The notes under the pieces were generated by a model. It searched no databases, was not told the DNA's origin, and saw only the letters and a program-made list of their open reading frames with translations. Positions 9,834-19,195 of a DNA stretch of 64,000 nucleotides are shown here, piece by piece. Location: positions 6,696,001 to 6,760,000 of the forward strand of contig BJHW01000001.1 of assembly GCA_005405945.1 (NCBI GenBank), in the 5' to 3' direction. A program made the position numbers and the translations under genes. Each line of letters starts with the position of its first letter. Position 1 is the first letter of the stretch. This stretch comes from Streptomyces violaceusniger (GTDB lineage Bacteria > Actinomycetota > Actinomycetes > Streptomycetales > Streptomycetaceae).

Positions 9834-12256
9834 GTGGGGCGCGGCAGGACGTACCGGCGGGCGGTCGTCGCGACCGTCACCACGATCCTGGTCGCGATCA
9901 CTTCCGCGCTGTCGACGCCCGCCGGGGCGGCGGCGATGGTCCTGGCGGACGGCCAGGGGGTTCATGGCGCGGCCATGGCGGCGGCGCAGGGCCGTGGGCC
10001 TGATGTCGCCACGACGGCGCACGGCGGGGCTCACGGGGCCGTCACGCCGCACGGCCGTGGGCCTGACGGCGGCTTCCCGGCGCCGGGTCGCGGGGCTCAC
10101 CGCGCCGCCTCGGCGGACGGCCGGGGGGCTCGTGGCGCGGCCATGCCGCGCGCCCGTGGGGCTTACGGCGCCGTTCCGGCGGACGGCCGGGGGCTCGCGG
10201 GGCGCCGCGCGCCCCTTCGCGCCGGTACCCCGTATCCGTCGAGCTGGCCTCCCTCGCCCCGGCCGTGATCCGTCAGGGCGGTGAGCTGCGGATCAGTGGG
10301 CGGGTCACCAATACCTCGGGGCGGCGGGTCGGGGCCGCGCGGATCGGGGTGCGGATCGGGGCCGCCGGGGCGATCGACACCCGGGGCGAGCTCGCCACCG
10401 TGGCCCGGCGCATGCCCCTGACCCGGGCCGACGGCCCCGAGGTGGCCGACCGCACGGCCCGACTCGCCCCGCTGCCGACCGGCGCCGAGCGCGGCTTCCG
10501 GCTCACCGTGCCCGTCCCCGACCTGGAGCTGGACGGCGCCGGGGCGTACGCGCTCACCGTGCACGTCGTCCGCGCGGACGGCGCGGCCGCCGGGACCGTG
10601 CTCGGGCTGACCCGCACCCATCTGTCCGCGTATCCCGACGCCACCCGGCTGGAGCCGCTGCGCACCACCGTGCTGTGGCCGGTCCTGGACACCCCGCGGA
10701 TGGAGGCGCTGACCCTGCGCACCCAGGACAGCGTGCTGCCGGTCTTCCGCGACGACCAGCTGACCGCCGCCTTCGGGCCGGGCGGGCGGCTGCGGCGGCT
10801 GGTGGAGATGGGCAAGGGGCAGCCGGTCACCTGGGTGCTCGACCCGGATCTGATCGTCCAGGCGCGGGCCATGGCCGCCGGCTACCGGGTGGCCCGTACG
10901 CCGGGCGACACCGATCCGCGGCACGCCACCGAGGGGCAGGGGGGCGAGGCGGCGGCGGGCTGGCTGGCCGCGCTCCGCGCGGCGGTCCGGGGCCGCGAGG
11001 TGATCGCGCTGCCGTACGCGGACCCGGACCTGACCTCGCTCGCGCGCGGCGGCGGCGCCCCGCTCGCCGGGCTGCTGCGCCGGGCCTCGCGCACCGGCCG
11101 GAGCGTGGTGGACCGGGCGCTGGGCGTCCACGCGCGCGGCGGTGTGGGCTGGCCCGCGGGCGGCGAGCTGGACGACGGGATCGCCCGGTACGCCAAGGGG
11201 CTCGGCCTGGACACGGTGCTCGCCTCAGGCGCCGGGGTGGCCTCCGCCGGTGAGCTGGTCTCCGAAGGGGCCACCGACGACGGCGCCGTCTCGCTCGAGG
11301 GCGGCACGACCGCGCTGCGCTACGACGCGGCGATCGCGTCCCAGCTCTTCGCGAGCCACCCGGCCGCGGGCGCCTCCGGCGCGCCCGCCCGGCTGCGCTT
11401 GCGCCAGCGGCTGCTCGCCGAGACCCTTACGGCCGCGCGGGAGCTGCCGTACGCCCGCCGCGACCTGGTCATGGTGCCGCCGCGCCGGATGCCGCTCGCG
11501 GTCGGCCGGGTGCTGCTCACGGTGGTGGCCGAGGGCCGTAAGGCGGGCTGGCTGGAGCCGGCCGGGTTCGCGGCCGCGCTGCGCAGGCCCACGGCGGGGC
11601 GGCTGCGGGGCTTCGACGGCTATCCGCTCGCGCGCCACGCCCCCGAGCTGCCGCCCTCCCGGCTCGCCGCGGTGGTCCGGGACCGGCTGCGGATGCGGGC
11701 CCTGGCCAAGGTGCTGTCGGACGCGCGGGCCACCGCCGCGTCCGTACGGGCCGCGCTGGCCCGCTCCGTGGCGACCGCCTGGCGTGCCGACCCGGCGGGC
11801 GCGGCCTCGTACCAGCGGGGGGTGTCCCGCTATCTGACCGCCTCGATCGCGTCGGTGCGGCTGGTGCCGAAGTCCACGGTGGTGGTGACCGGAGGGTCGG
11901 CGACCATCCCGGTCACCGTCGACAACGGCCTCCAGCAGGACCTCACCGGGGTGGAGCTCCGGGTCCTCTCCAGCCGTCCCGAGCGGCTGACCGCCCGGGA
12001 CCGCGCGATGCCGGTCCGGGCGGCGCGGGCGGTGAGCCGTACGGTGCGGATCCGGGTGAAGGCGTACGCGAACGGGCCGGTGCGGCTGACCGCCCAGCTC
12101 TACACCACGGCCGACGGCAGGCCCTGGGGCGCGCCGATGACGTTCACGGCGGATGTGCGGTCGGTGCCGTCGGGGGCGGTGATCTTCGTGCTGGGCGGCA
12201 CGGCGCTGATCGTGCTGGCGGTCGCGTTCCGGCTGCGGCGTACGCGGACCCGGTGA
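9834..12256 (+). CDS. DUF6049 family secreted membrane-anchored protein (one frameshift in this sequence)
   Basis: The ORF is split. The signal peptide (RTYRRAVVATVTTILVAITS, then a PAGA-like cleavage region) is in the frame starting at GTG 9834; the body from YPVSVELASLAPAV to the end is one frame away. Adding one G to the run at 10189-10193 joins them into 807 residues, the usual DUF6049 size. The body has the N-terminal Ig-like strand region with the polysaccharide-deacetylase-like middle expected of the family, and ends with one C-terminal transmembrane helix (VIFVLGGTALIVLAVAF) and a basic tail. Between signal peptide and body lies a 33-bp minisatellite coding an Ala/Gly/Arg linker. A family member is often found near murJ; here it stands alone after the MreB-like gene. 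Function unknown, probably cell envelope. Confidence 0.78.
9945..10195. repeat. 33-bp in-frame minisatellite in the DUF6049 gene
   Basis: About six diverged units, each encoding 11 residues of the pattern A-x-G-A-x-x-A-D-G-R-G. Period is best seen at 10051, 10085, 10119, 10153 and 10186, where GGCCGNGG recurs. The frame break of the gene falls in the last unit. Confidence 0.7.
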
Positions 12257-12400
12257 CGGCGGGGCGCGGACCTGATGACGGCGGGGCGCTCAGCGATGAC
12301 GGCGGGGCGCGGACCTGATGACGGCGGGGCGCTCAGCGATGACAGCGGGGCGCGGACCCGGTGACGGCGGGGCGCGAAAGCGATGAGGCGGGGCACGGAG
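12254..12400. repeat. 21/22-bp tandem repeats starting at the DUF6049 stop codon
   Basis: At least six units starting TGACGGCGGGGCGC, alternately 22 and 21 bp (12254, 12276, 12297, 12319, 12340, 12362), then a decayed seventh. The gene's TGA is the first three bases of the first unit. The repeats fill the 181-bp gap up to the convergent dehydrogenase gene. Confidence 0.9.
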
Positions 12401-12437
12401 CGTTGACGAGACGGCCTGAGGCGGCCCCCCGCGGGCC

Positions 12438-13708
12438 TCACAGCCGGTGCGCCGTCCCCGCCGGTCCCGCCCCCGGGTGTCCAGCAGCAGCTGGGCCTTC
12501 ACCGCGAGCCCCTGGAGGTCGTAGGTGCGGTGCGGCTGGAGCAGGACGGTCAGGTCGGCGTCGGCCACCGCCTCGTACACCGAGTCGGCGCGCTCCACCT
12601 CGCGCCCCAGCACCCGCCAGCGCGTGACGTACGGATCGTGGTAGCTGAGCCGGGCGCCCAGCTCGATCAGCCGGGAGGCGATCTCCCGCGCGGGCGAGCC
12701 CTCCGCGTCGGCGACGTCGGCCTTGTAGCCGACGCCCAGCAGCAGGACGTGCGCGCCGCGCGCCGACTTCCCGTACTCGTTGAGCAGGGCCGTGCAGCGG
12801 CGGGTGACATAGCCCGGCATCCGCCCGTTGACCTGCTGCGCGAGCTCCACCATGCGCAGCGGGATGCCGAGGCCGCGCTGTGGGTCGGCCATGTGGCCGT
12901 GGTCGACCGGCACGCCGTGGCCGCCGACGCCGGGGCCGGGACGGAAGGACTGGAAGCCGAACGGCTTGGTCTCGGCGCAGCGGACCACGTCCCACACATC
13001 GACGCCGAGGTCATGGCAGTACACCGCCATCTCGTTGACCAGGGCGATGTTGACGTGCCGGTAATTGGTCTCCAGGACCTTGACGGTCTCGGCCTCGCGG
13101 GTGCCGCGGGCCCGGACGACCTTCTCGGTGAAGCGCCCGTAGAAGGCGGCGGCCGCCTCGGTGCAGGCGGGGGTGAGGCCGCCGATGACCTTGGGGGTGT
13201 TGGCGGGGCCGTGGGCGCGGTTGCCCGGGTCGTGGCGGCAGGGGGAGTAGGCGAGGTGGAAGTCGCGCCCGGCCCGCAGCCCGGATCCCTCCTCGAGAAG
13301 CGGACGGAGGAATTCCTCGGTGGTGCCGGGGTACACGGTCGATTCCAGCAGAACGGTGGTGTGCGGGCGCAGCCGCGCAGCGAGCGTACGGGCCGCCTCG
13401 CCGACCGCCGACAGATCCAGTCTGCGGTCGTCCCCGCGCGGGGTCGGGGCGCAGATCACAGCGGTGCGGACGCGGCCGAGCTCGGCGGGGTCGGCGGTGA
13501 TCCGGAAGCCCTGGGAGGCCATCCGGCGCAGCTCGGCGGCGGAGAGCAGGCCCTCGCCCGAGCCGGCGGGCAGCCGTCCGGCCCGGAGGTCGTGGGCCGC
13601 GCGCGGATCGGGGTCGTAGCCGACGGTGCGGACGCCGGCGGCGGTGGCCGCCCGGGCGAGAGGAATACCGAGATGACCGAGTCCGATGACGGCGAGATCT
13701 GCGGGCAT
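12438..13708 (-). CDS. UDP-glucose/UDP-ManNAc dehydrogenase homologue lacking the catalytic Cys (one frameshift)
   Basis: Nucleotide-sugar dehydrogenase fold. It has an N-terminal NAD domain (MPADLAVIGLGHLGIPLARA), the central helix with NYRHVNIALVNEMAV, and a C-terminal UDP-binding domain. The active-site motif, normally GVGGHCIPVD, reads GVGGHGVPVD: the codon at 12914-12916 is GGC, so the thiol nucleophile (residue about 265) is Gly. The usual SPER is SPCR. It therefore probably cannot complete the two-step oxidation, unless it has another role. The C-terminus runs out of frame unless one base is added to the C run at 12470-12474; this restores LLDTRGAGPAGTAHRL and a stop at 12438, 423 residues. 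The start MPADLAV at 13708 is preferred over the in-frame codon at 13759. It has no sugar-biosynthesis neighbours. Confidence 0.82.
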
Positions 13709-13914
13709 GACGTCGTGTCGTCCTTCCCGGGACGATGTCGGATGGCGCAAACCCCCCAAAGACAGACTAAGCGGAAATATGACTCGTATTCAGTATTGGT
13801 GAGGGGTGTTGACACGGTGTCGCGGCGACAGCCGGAGCAGTGGCATGGCACGGAGGGGAGAAAGCCAGGAAAATCGGCAGGGCGGCGTGGCGTCGATCAC
13901 AGCGGGAGGCAGCG

Positions 13915-15620
13915 GTGAAAACACCGGCACTGGGACCGGCCGAGCGCGGCGAGGCGCTGGCCCGGATGGCGGACCGTGAGCTCGATGTGCTGGTCGTGGG
14001 CGGCGGGGTGGTCGGCGCGGGCACCGCGCTGGACGCCGCGACGCGGGGCCTGGAGACCGGTCTGGTCGAGTCGCGGGACTGGGCCTCCGGGACCTCCAGC
14101 CGGTCCAGCAAGCTGATCCACGGCGGACTGCGCTATCTGGAGATGCTGGACTTCGCACTGGTGCGCGAGGCGCTGAAGGAGCGCGGGCTGCTGCTGGAGC
14201 GGATCGCACCGCACCTGGTCAAGCCCGTGCCGTTCCTGTACCCGCTGCAACACCGGGTCTGGGAGCGGTTCTACGCGGGCTCGGGCGTCGCGCTCTACGA
14301 CACCATGTCGATCTCCTCCGGGCACGGCCGCGGACTGCCCGCCCACCGCCATCTGAGCCGCGGGCGTGCGCTGCGCGTGGCCCCCTGCCTCAAGAAGGAC
14401 GCGCTGGTCGGGGCGTTGCAGTACTACGACGCCCAGATGGACGACGCCCGCTACGTCACCACGCTCGTGCGCACGGCGGCGGAGTACGGCGCCCACGTGG
14501 CCAACCGCGCGCGGGTGGTCGGCTTCCTGCGGGAGGGCGAGCGCGTGGTCGGCGCCCGGGTGCACGACCTGGAGCAGGGCGGCGAGTTCGAGGTCCGCGC
14601 CCGGCAGGTGGTCAACGCCACCGGGGTGTGGACCGACGAGACCCAGGCGCTGATCGGCGAGCGCGGCCAGTTCCACGTCCGGGCCTCCAAGGGCATCCAC
14701 CTGGTGGTCCCCAAGGACCGCATCCACTCCACGACCGGGCTGATCCTGCGCACCGAGAAGAGCGTGCTGTTCGTGATCCCCTGGGGCAGGCACTGGATCA
14801 TCGGCACCACGGACACCGACTGGGACCTGGACAAGGCCCACCCGGCCGCCTCCAGCGCCGATATCGACTATCTGCTGGAGCACGTCAACGAGGTCCTCGC
14901 GGTGCCGCTGACCCGCGACGACGTGGAGGGCGTCTACGCCGGGCTGCGCCCGCTGCTGGCCGGGGAGTCGGACGCCACCAGCAAGCTCTCCCGCGAGCAC
15001 ACGGTCGCCCATCCGGTGCCGGGCCTGGTGGTGGTCGCGGGCGGCAAGTACACCACGTACCGGGTGATGGCCAAGGACGCCGTGGACGAGGCGGTGCACG
15101 GCCTCGACCGCCGGGTCGGGCCCTGCGTCACCGAGGAGATCCCGCTGGTCGGCGCCGTCGGCTACAAGGCGCTGTGGAACGCCCGGGAGCGGATCGGCCG
15201 ACAGCACGGGCTGCACGCGGCGCGGATCGAGCATCTGCTCAACCGCTACGGCTCGGCGGCGCAGGAGGTGCTGGACCTGATCGCGGGCGACGCGTCCCTG
15301 GGGAAGCCGCTCGCCGGGGCGGAGGACTATCTGCGCGCCGAGGTCGCTTACGCCGCCTCGCACGAGGGGCCCGCCACCTGGACGACGTCCTCACCCGCCG
15401 CACCCGCATCTCGATCGAGACCTTCGACCGCGGCACGCGCTGCGCCCGCGAGGTGGCCGAGCTGATGGGGCCCGTGCTGGGCTGGACCGGGGACCAGCTC
15501 GACCGGGAGGTCCAGCACTACGAGAAGCGGGTGGAGGCGGAGCGCGAGTCCCAGCGTCAGCCGGACGACCTGACGGCGGACGCGGCCCGGCTGGGCGCGC
15601 CGGACATCATCCCGCTGTAG
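13915..15620 (+). CDS. glpD: Aerobic glycerol-3-phosphate dehydrogenase (one frameshift)
   Basis: An FAD-dependent, membrane-associated enzyme that oxidises glycerol 3-phosphate to dihydroxyacetone phosphate and feeds the quinone pool. The N-terminal FAD motif VVGGGVVGAGTALDAATRGL (about 26-45) is followed by SSRSSKLIHGGLRYLE. GKYTTYRVMAKDAVD is the C-terminal FAD contact, and the DAO C-terminal domain follows. After SHEG (about 485) the frame breaks; one extra G in the run at 15366-15369 restores ARHLDDVLTRRTRISIE and a 568-residue protein ending at 15620. GTG 13915 has GGGAGG 6 bp upstream. The upstream gap holds TTGACA (13809-13814) overlapping an 11-bp palindrome GACACGGTGTC (13811-13821), a plausible promoter/operator. 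It is convergent with the serine hydrolase. Confidence 0.92.
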
Positions 15621-15641
15621 CCGGACCTCATCCCGCTGTAG
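15600..15641. repeat. 21-bp tandem duplication over the convergent stops of glpD and the serine hydrolase
   Basis: CCGGACMTCATCCCGCTGTAG occurs twice (15600-15620 and 15621-15641, one mismatch). The glpD TAG ends the first copy, and the stop of the opposite gene (15628-15630) lies in the second. Confidence 0.88.
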
Positions 15642-16891
15642 GAGGAGGTCGCGTGTCTTGCCGACGAGGACAGAACTCGGCCTCGAGCAGGGACGTTTCG
15701 GCGGTCAGACCGGAGGCGGCGGTGCTGTTGAGCCGGTAGGCGAGGCTGTGGCGGCCGTCGGGTGTGGTCACGGCCAGCGCGTACGAGCCGTTGATCTCGC
15801 CGTTGTGGCCCCACAGCGTCACCCCGCACGCCAGCGGCACCGGGAAGAGCCCCATGCCGTACCGGCCGTCGGAGGCGGAGGTGTTCCGCATCTGCCGCAG
15901 CTCGGCCCGGGGCACGACCTTGCCGCGCAGCAGCCCGGGGAGGAGGAGGGTCAGATCGCCGAGCGTGGAGATCAGCTCCCCCGCGGCCCCGCCGAGGAGG
16001 GGTTGAGGTCGGTGACATCGCGCCGGGCGCCGCCGTCCCCGGCCCCGCCGTCCCGCGTGTACGCGCGGCCGTGCGGGTCCGGGAGGGTGGTGCGGGTGCC
16101 GGGGAAGGAGGTGCCGTGCAGACGCAGGGGGCGAGCACGTCGCGCCGGGCCTCGGTCGCGTAGGAGCGGCCGGTGACCCGCTGGACGACCATGCCCAGCA
16201 GCACGTAGTTGGTGTTGGAGTAGCGCCAGGTGGCCCCGGGTGCGGAGTACGGGCGGTGCGCGACGGCGGTCCGCACCAGGGAGGCGGGGGTGCGGGTGCG
16301 GTCGGCCGCCGCGGACAGCTGACGGGCCAGCGCCGGGTCGGCGGTGTAGTCGAACAGCCCGCTGGTCTGGTTCAGCAGCTGACGGATCGTGATGGCCCGG
16401 CCGTCGTTGCCGTGGCCGCGCACCAGCCCCGGGAGGTGTTCCTCCACCGTGTCGCCGAGGCCGAGCCGCCCCTGGGCGGCAAGACGCAGCGTCACCGCCG
16501 CGATGACGGTCTTGGTGAGGCTGCCCGCCCGGAAGCGGTCGTTCCGGTGGATCCGGCGTCCGGTGCTGACGTTCGCGACCCCCGAGGCGAGGTACCGCGT
16601 GCCGCCGCCCTCCCGGCGGATGAGCACCGCGGCCCCCGGCGCGTCGCCCTGGGCCGCCAACCGCCGTACGGCGGCGCGCAGGACACCGTCACGGCCGCCC
16701 TCGGCGCCCGGGCTCGCGCTCGCGCTCGCCCGCGGGTCCGCGTCCCGGCCCGGTTCCGTGGCCGCCGCGTCCCGGCCCGGTTGCGTGGCCGCCGCGCCGC
16801 AGCCGGACAGGACGAGCGCGAGGGCGGTGGTGAGCGCCACGGCGGTCGGCATACGGCTCCGCCTGTGCCATCGTATGGCGGAGATGGGCAT
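15628..16891 (-). CDS. Serine hydrolase lipoprotein, beta-lactamase/DD-peptidase fold (two frameshifts)
   Basis: The lipoprotein signal ends in LSGCG (about 28-32). The class C beta-lactamase/DD-carboxypeptidase domain has catalytic SLTK (FRAGSLTKTVIAAV) and the YSNTNYVLLG box with the Tyr-X-Asn motif, plus the third box GHNGEINGS near the C-terminus. The reading frame needs one base added to the run at 16127-16131 and one at 15987-15990; this gives a continuous 421-residue protein that includes DVTDLNPSSAGAAGELISTL. Likely roles are D-Ala-D-Ala carboxypeptidase or esterase outside the membrane. The start is ATG 16891 (the next Met is at 14). The two breaks make loss of function possible if they are real. 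Confidence 0.82.
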
Positions 16892-17052
16892 GACACGGAC
16901 CTCCGTTTCCTGCGTACTCCCAGATGGTCGCAGGTACCGCGGTGGCCGCCACGCCGCGCCCCGGACCCGAGGCGGTTCCGGGTCCGCGGATGAGAGACAA
17001 TGGACGCTCTCCCAGGGTGGGTTCAGGGTGGGTAGATTTACAGAGGGGTCGC

Positions 17053-19038
17053 ATGTCGGAGGCTGAGAAGACGCAGGGTTCGACTGGGCGCCTCCTCGCC
17101 GGGCGGTACCGGCTCGGGGAGATCCTCGGTCAGGGCGGCATGGGCACGGTCTGGCGTGCGAGTGACCAGACCCTCGGCCGTACGGTCGCGGTCAAGGAGC
17201 TGCGCTTCCCGTCCAGCGTGGAGGAGGACGAGAAGAGACGGCTCATCACCCGTACGCTGCGCGAGGCGAAGGCGATCGCCCGGATCCGCAGCAACGGCGC
17301 CGTCACCGTCTACGACGTGGTCGACGAGGACGACCGCCCGTGGATCGTCATGGAGCTCATCGAGGGCCGCTCCCTCGCCGACGTCGTCCGCGACGACGGC
17401 CCGCTGACCCCCAAGCGCGCCGCCGAGGTCGGGCTCGCCGTCCTCGATGTGCTGCGCGCCGCCCACCAGGCGGGCATCCTGCACCGCGATGTGAAGCCCT
17501 CCAACGTGCTGATCTCGGACGACGGCCGGGTCGTCCTCACCGACTTCGGCATCGCCCAGGTCGAGGGCGACCCGTCGGTGACCTCGACCGGCATGCTCGT
17601 CGGCGCGCCCTCCTACATCTCCCCGGAGCGGGCCCGCGGCCACAAGCCCGGCCCGCCGGCCGACCTGTGGTCGCTGGGCGGGCTGCTGTACGCGGCGGTG
17701 GAGGGCGTGCCGCCGTACGACAAGAGCACGGCCATAGCGACCCTGACGGCCGTGATGACCGAGCCGGTGGAGCCGCCGAAGAACGCGGGCCCGCTGGAGG
17801 AGGTCATCTACGGCCTGCTCACCAAGGACCCGGACCGGCGGCTCGACGACGCCGGGGCGCGGGCGCTGCTGGAGCATGTGGTGAACGGGCCCGAGGCGGC
17901 CAAGGCCCCCGCCGACGCGACCCGCACGATGAGCCTGCCGCCCGCCCCGTCGAAGGAGGACGAGGCAGACGCCGAGGCCAAGGAGACGGCCGTCGCGGAG
18001 CGCAGGCGCGGCGCGCTGAAGTCGGTGCGCAACGCGGCCGCCGCCGCGGCCGCGAAGAAGGCGGGGGACGAGAGCGGGGCGGCGTCGGGGGCGGCATCGG
18101 CGTCGGGCGCGAAGTCCGGTGCGGCGGGCTCCGGGGCCGCGGGCTCCGTGTCGGACGCCGCGACGCCCGAGGCCGCGCCCGCCCCGCGGCCCACCCTGCC
18201 GCCGCGCGCCTCGATCACCGACGTGGTCCCCAAGCGCACGCTGATCATCATCGCGGCGGTCGTGGTGCTCGCCATCGTGGCCACCGTGCTCGCCGTCGTC
18301 CTGAACGACGGCGGGGACGGCGGCGACAACACCAAGGGCTCCTCCGGCGGCGACAAGTCCGCCTCCGCCGGGGCCTCGGGCGGCTCCAAGGAGGACCAGG
18401 GCAAGGGCACCGACAAGACCGGCCAGTCGGCGGGCGAGTCGCCGAAGACGGAGACGTCCGGCGGCAAGCAGAGCGGTCAGCCGGAGTCCTCCAAGGAGTC
18501 GGACGACAACTCGGGCAAGGGCGGCGGCGGAAGCGACGACAACGGCGGTAAGGGCAAGGGCGGCGGCGGTAAGGGCGGCCTGCCCGACGGCTACAAGACC
18601 GTCAAGAGCTCCGACTTCCCGTTCAGCATGGCCATGCCGGAGGGCTGGTCGGTCCACCCCGGGAGCTATTCCGGAAGCCGTAAGTACTACGGCGGCTCCA
18701 GCATTCCGCGTATTCAGATCGACTTCACCAACGCGCCGAAGTCCGACGCGGAGGCGGACTGGCGCAAGAGCGAGGAGAACGCCCGGCGCACCATGTCCGG
18801 CTACAAGGGCCTCGGCATCAAGTCGGTCGACTGGCGCGGCTACCCGACCGTCGCGGACTGGGAGTTCGAGCGACTCGATCGGGACGGCAAGCGGGTCCAC
18901 GTCATCAACCGCGGCTTCAAGGCGGACGGCAGCCATGGCTTCGCCATACTGATCACCTGCGAGGCGAGCAAGTGGGACGACAAGGAGTGCACCACCCTCC
19001 GCCAGACCGCCTTCGACACCTTCAAGATTACGGACTGA
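17053..19038 (+). CDS. Membrane Ser/Thr protein kinase with extracellular sensor domain
   Basis: 661 residues. The cytoplasmic kinase domain (about 17-275) is complete: glycine loop GQGGMGTVW, VAVK lysine, HRDVKPSNVL catalytic loop, DFGIAQ and the APSYISPE activation segment. A long Ala/Ser/Glu-rich linker follows, then one transmembrane helix (TLIIIAAVVVLAIVATVLAV, about 397-416). An extracellular Gly/Ser/Lys linker leads to a roughly 150-residue C-terminal domain opening FPFSMAMPEGWSVHPG. The same domain type ends the next protein, which suggests a common ligand or partner. From memory, S. coelicolor has a kinase cluster in this syntenic region implicated in spore-wall formation. Start ATG 17053, after GAGGGGT; the upstream frame to 16924 is not conserved. 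Confidence 0.93.
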   Translation: MSEAEKTQGSTGRLLAGRYRLGEILGQGGMGTVWRASDQTLGRTVAVKELRFPSSVEEDEKRRLITRTLREAKAIARIRSNGAVTVYDVVDEDDRPWIVMELIEGRSLADVVRDDGPLTPKRAAEVGLAVLDVLRAAHQAGILHRDVKPSNVLISDDGRVVLTDFGIAQVEGDPSVTSTGMLVGAPSYISPERARGHKPGPPADLWSLGGLLYAAVEGVPPYDKSTAIATLTAVMTEPVEPPKNAGPLEEVIYGLLTKDPDRRLDDAGARALLEHVVNGPEAAKAPADATRTMSLPPAPSKEDEADAEAKETAVAERRRGALKSVRNAAAAAAAKKAGDESGAASGAASASGAKSGAAGSGAAGSVSDAATPEAAPAPRPTLPPRASITDVVPKRTLIIIAAVVVLAIVATVLAVVLNDGGDGGDNTKGSSGGDKSASAGASGGSKEDQGKGTDKTGQSAGESPKTETSGGKQSGQPESSKESDDNSGKGGGGSDDNGGKGKGGGGKGGLPDGYKTVKSSDFPFSMAMPEGWSVHPGSYSGSRKYYGGSSIPRIQIDFTNAPKSDAEADWRKSEENARRTMSGYKGLGIKSVDWRGYPTVADWEFERLDRDGKRVHVINRGFKADGSHGFAILITCEASKWDDKECTTLRQTAFDTFKITD

Positions 19039-19195
19039 ACACTCCTGTCGGCGAAGCGTCGTTCGGGCACGTATCGTGAGAGGCCCTAGACTGTGCGCAG
19101 CCGCAGGAACCCGCCAAAACGACCATATTTGAAGGGTTTTGCGCTGCGCTGATCGCTGATGAGGGCGGCGTTGGTCGCGCGCTTGGGGAGGCGTC

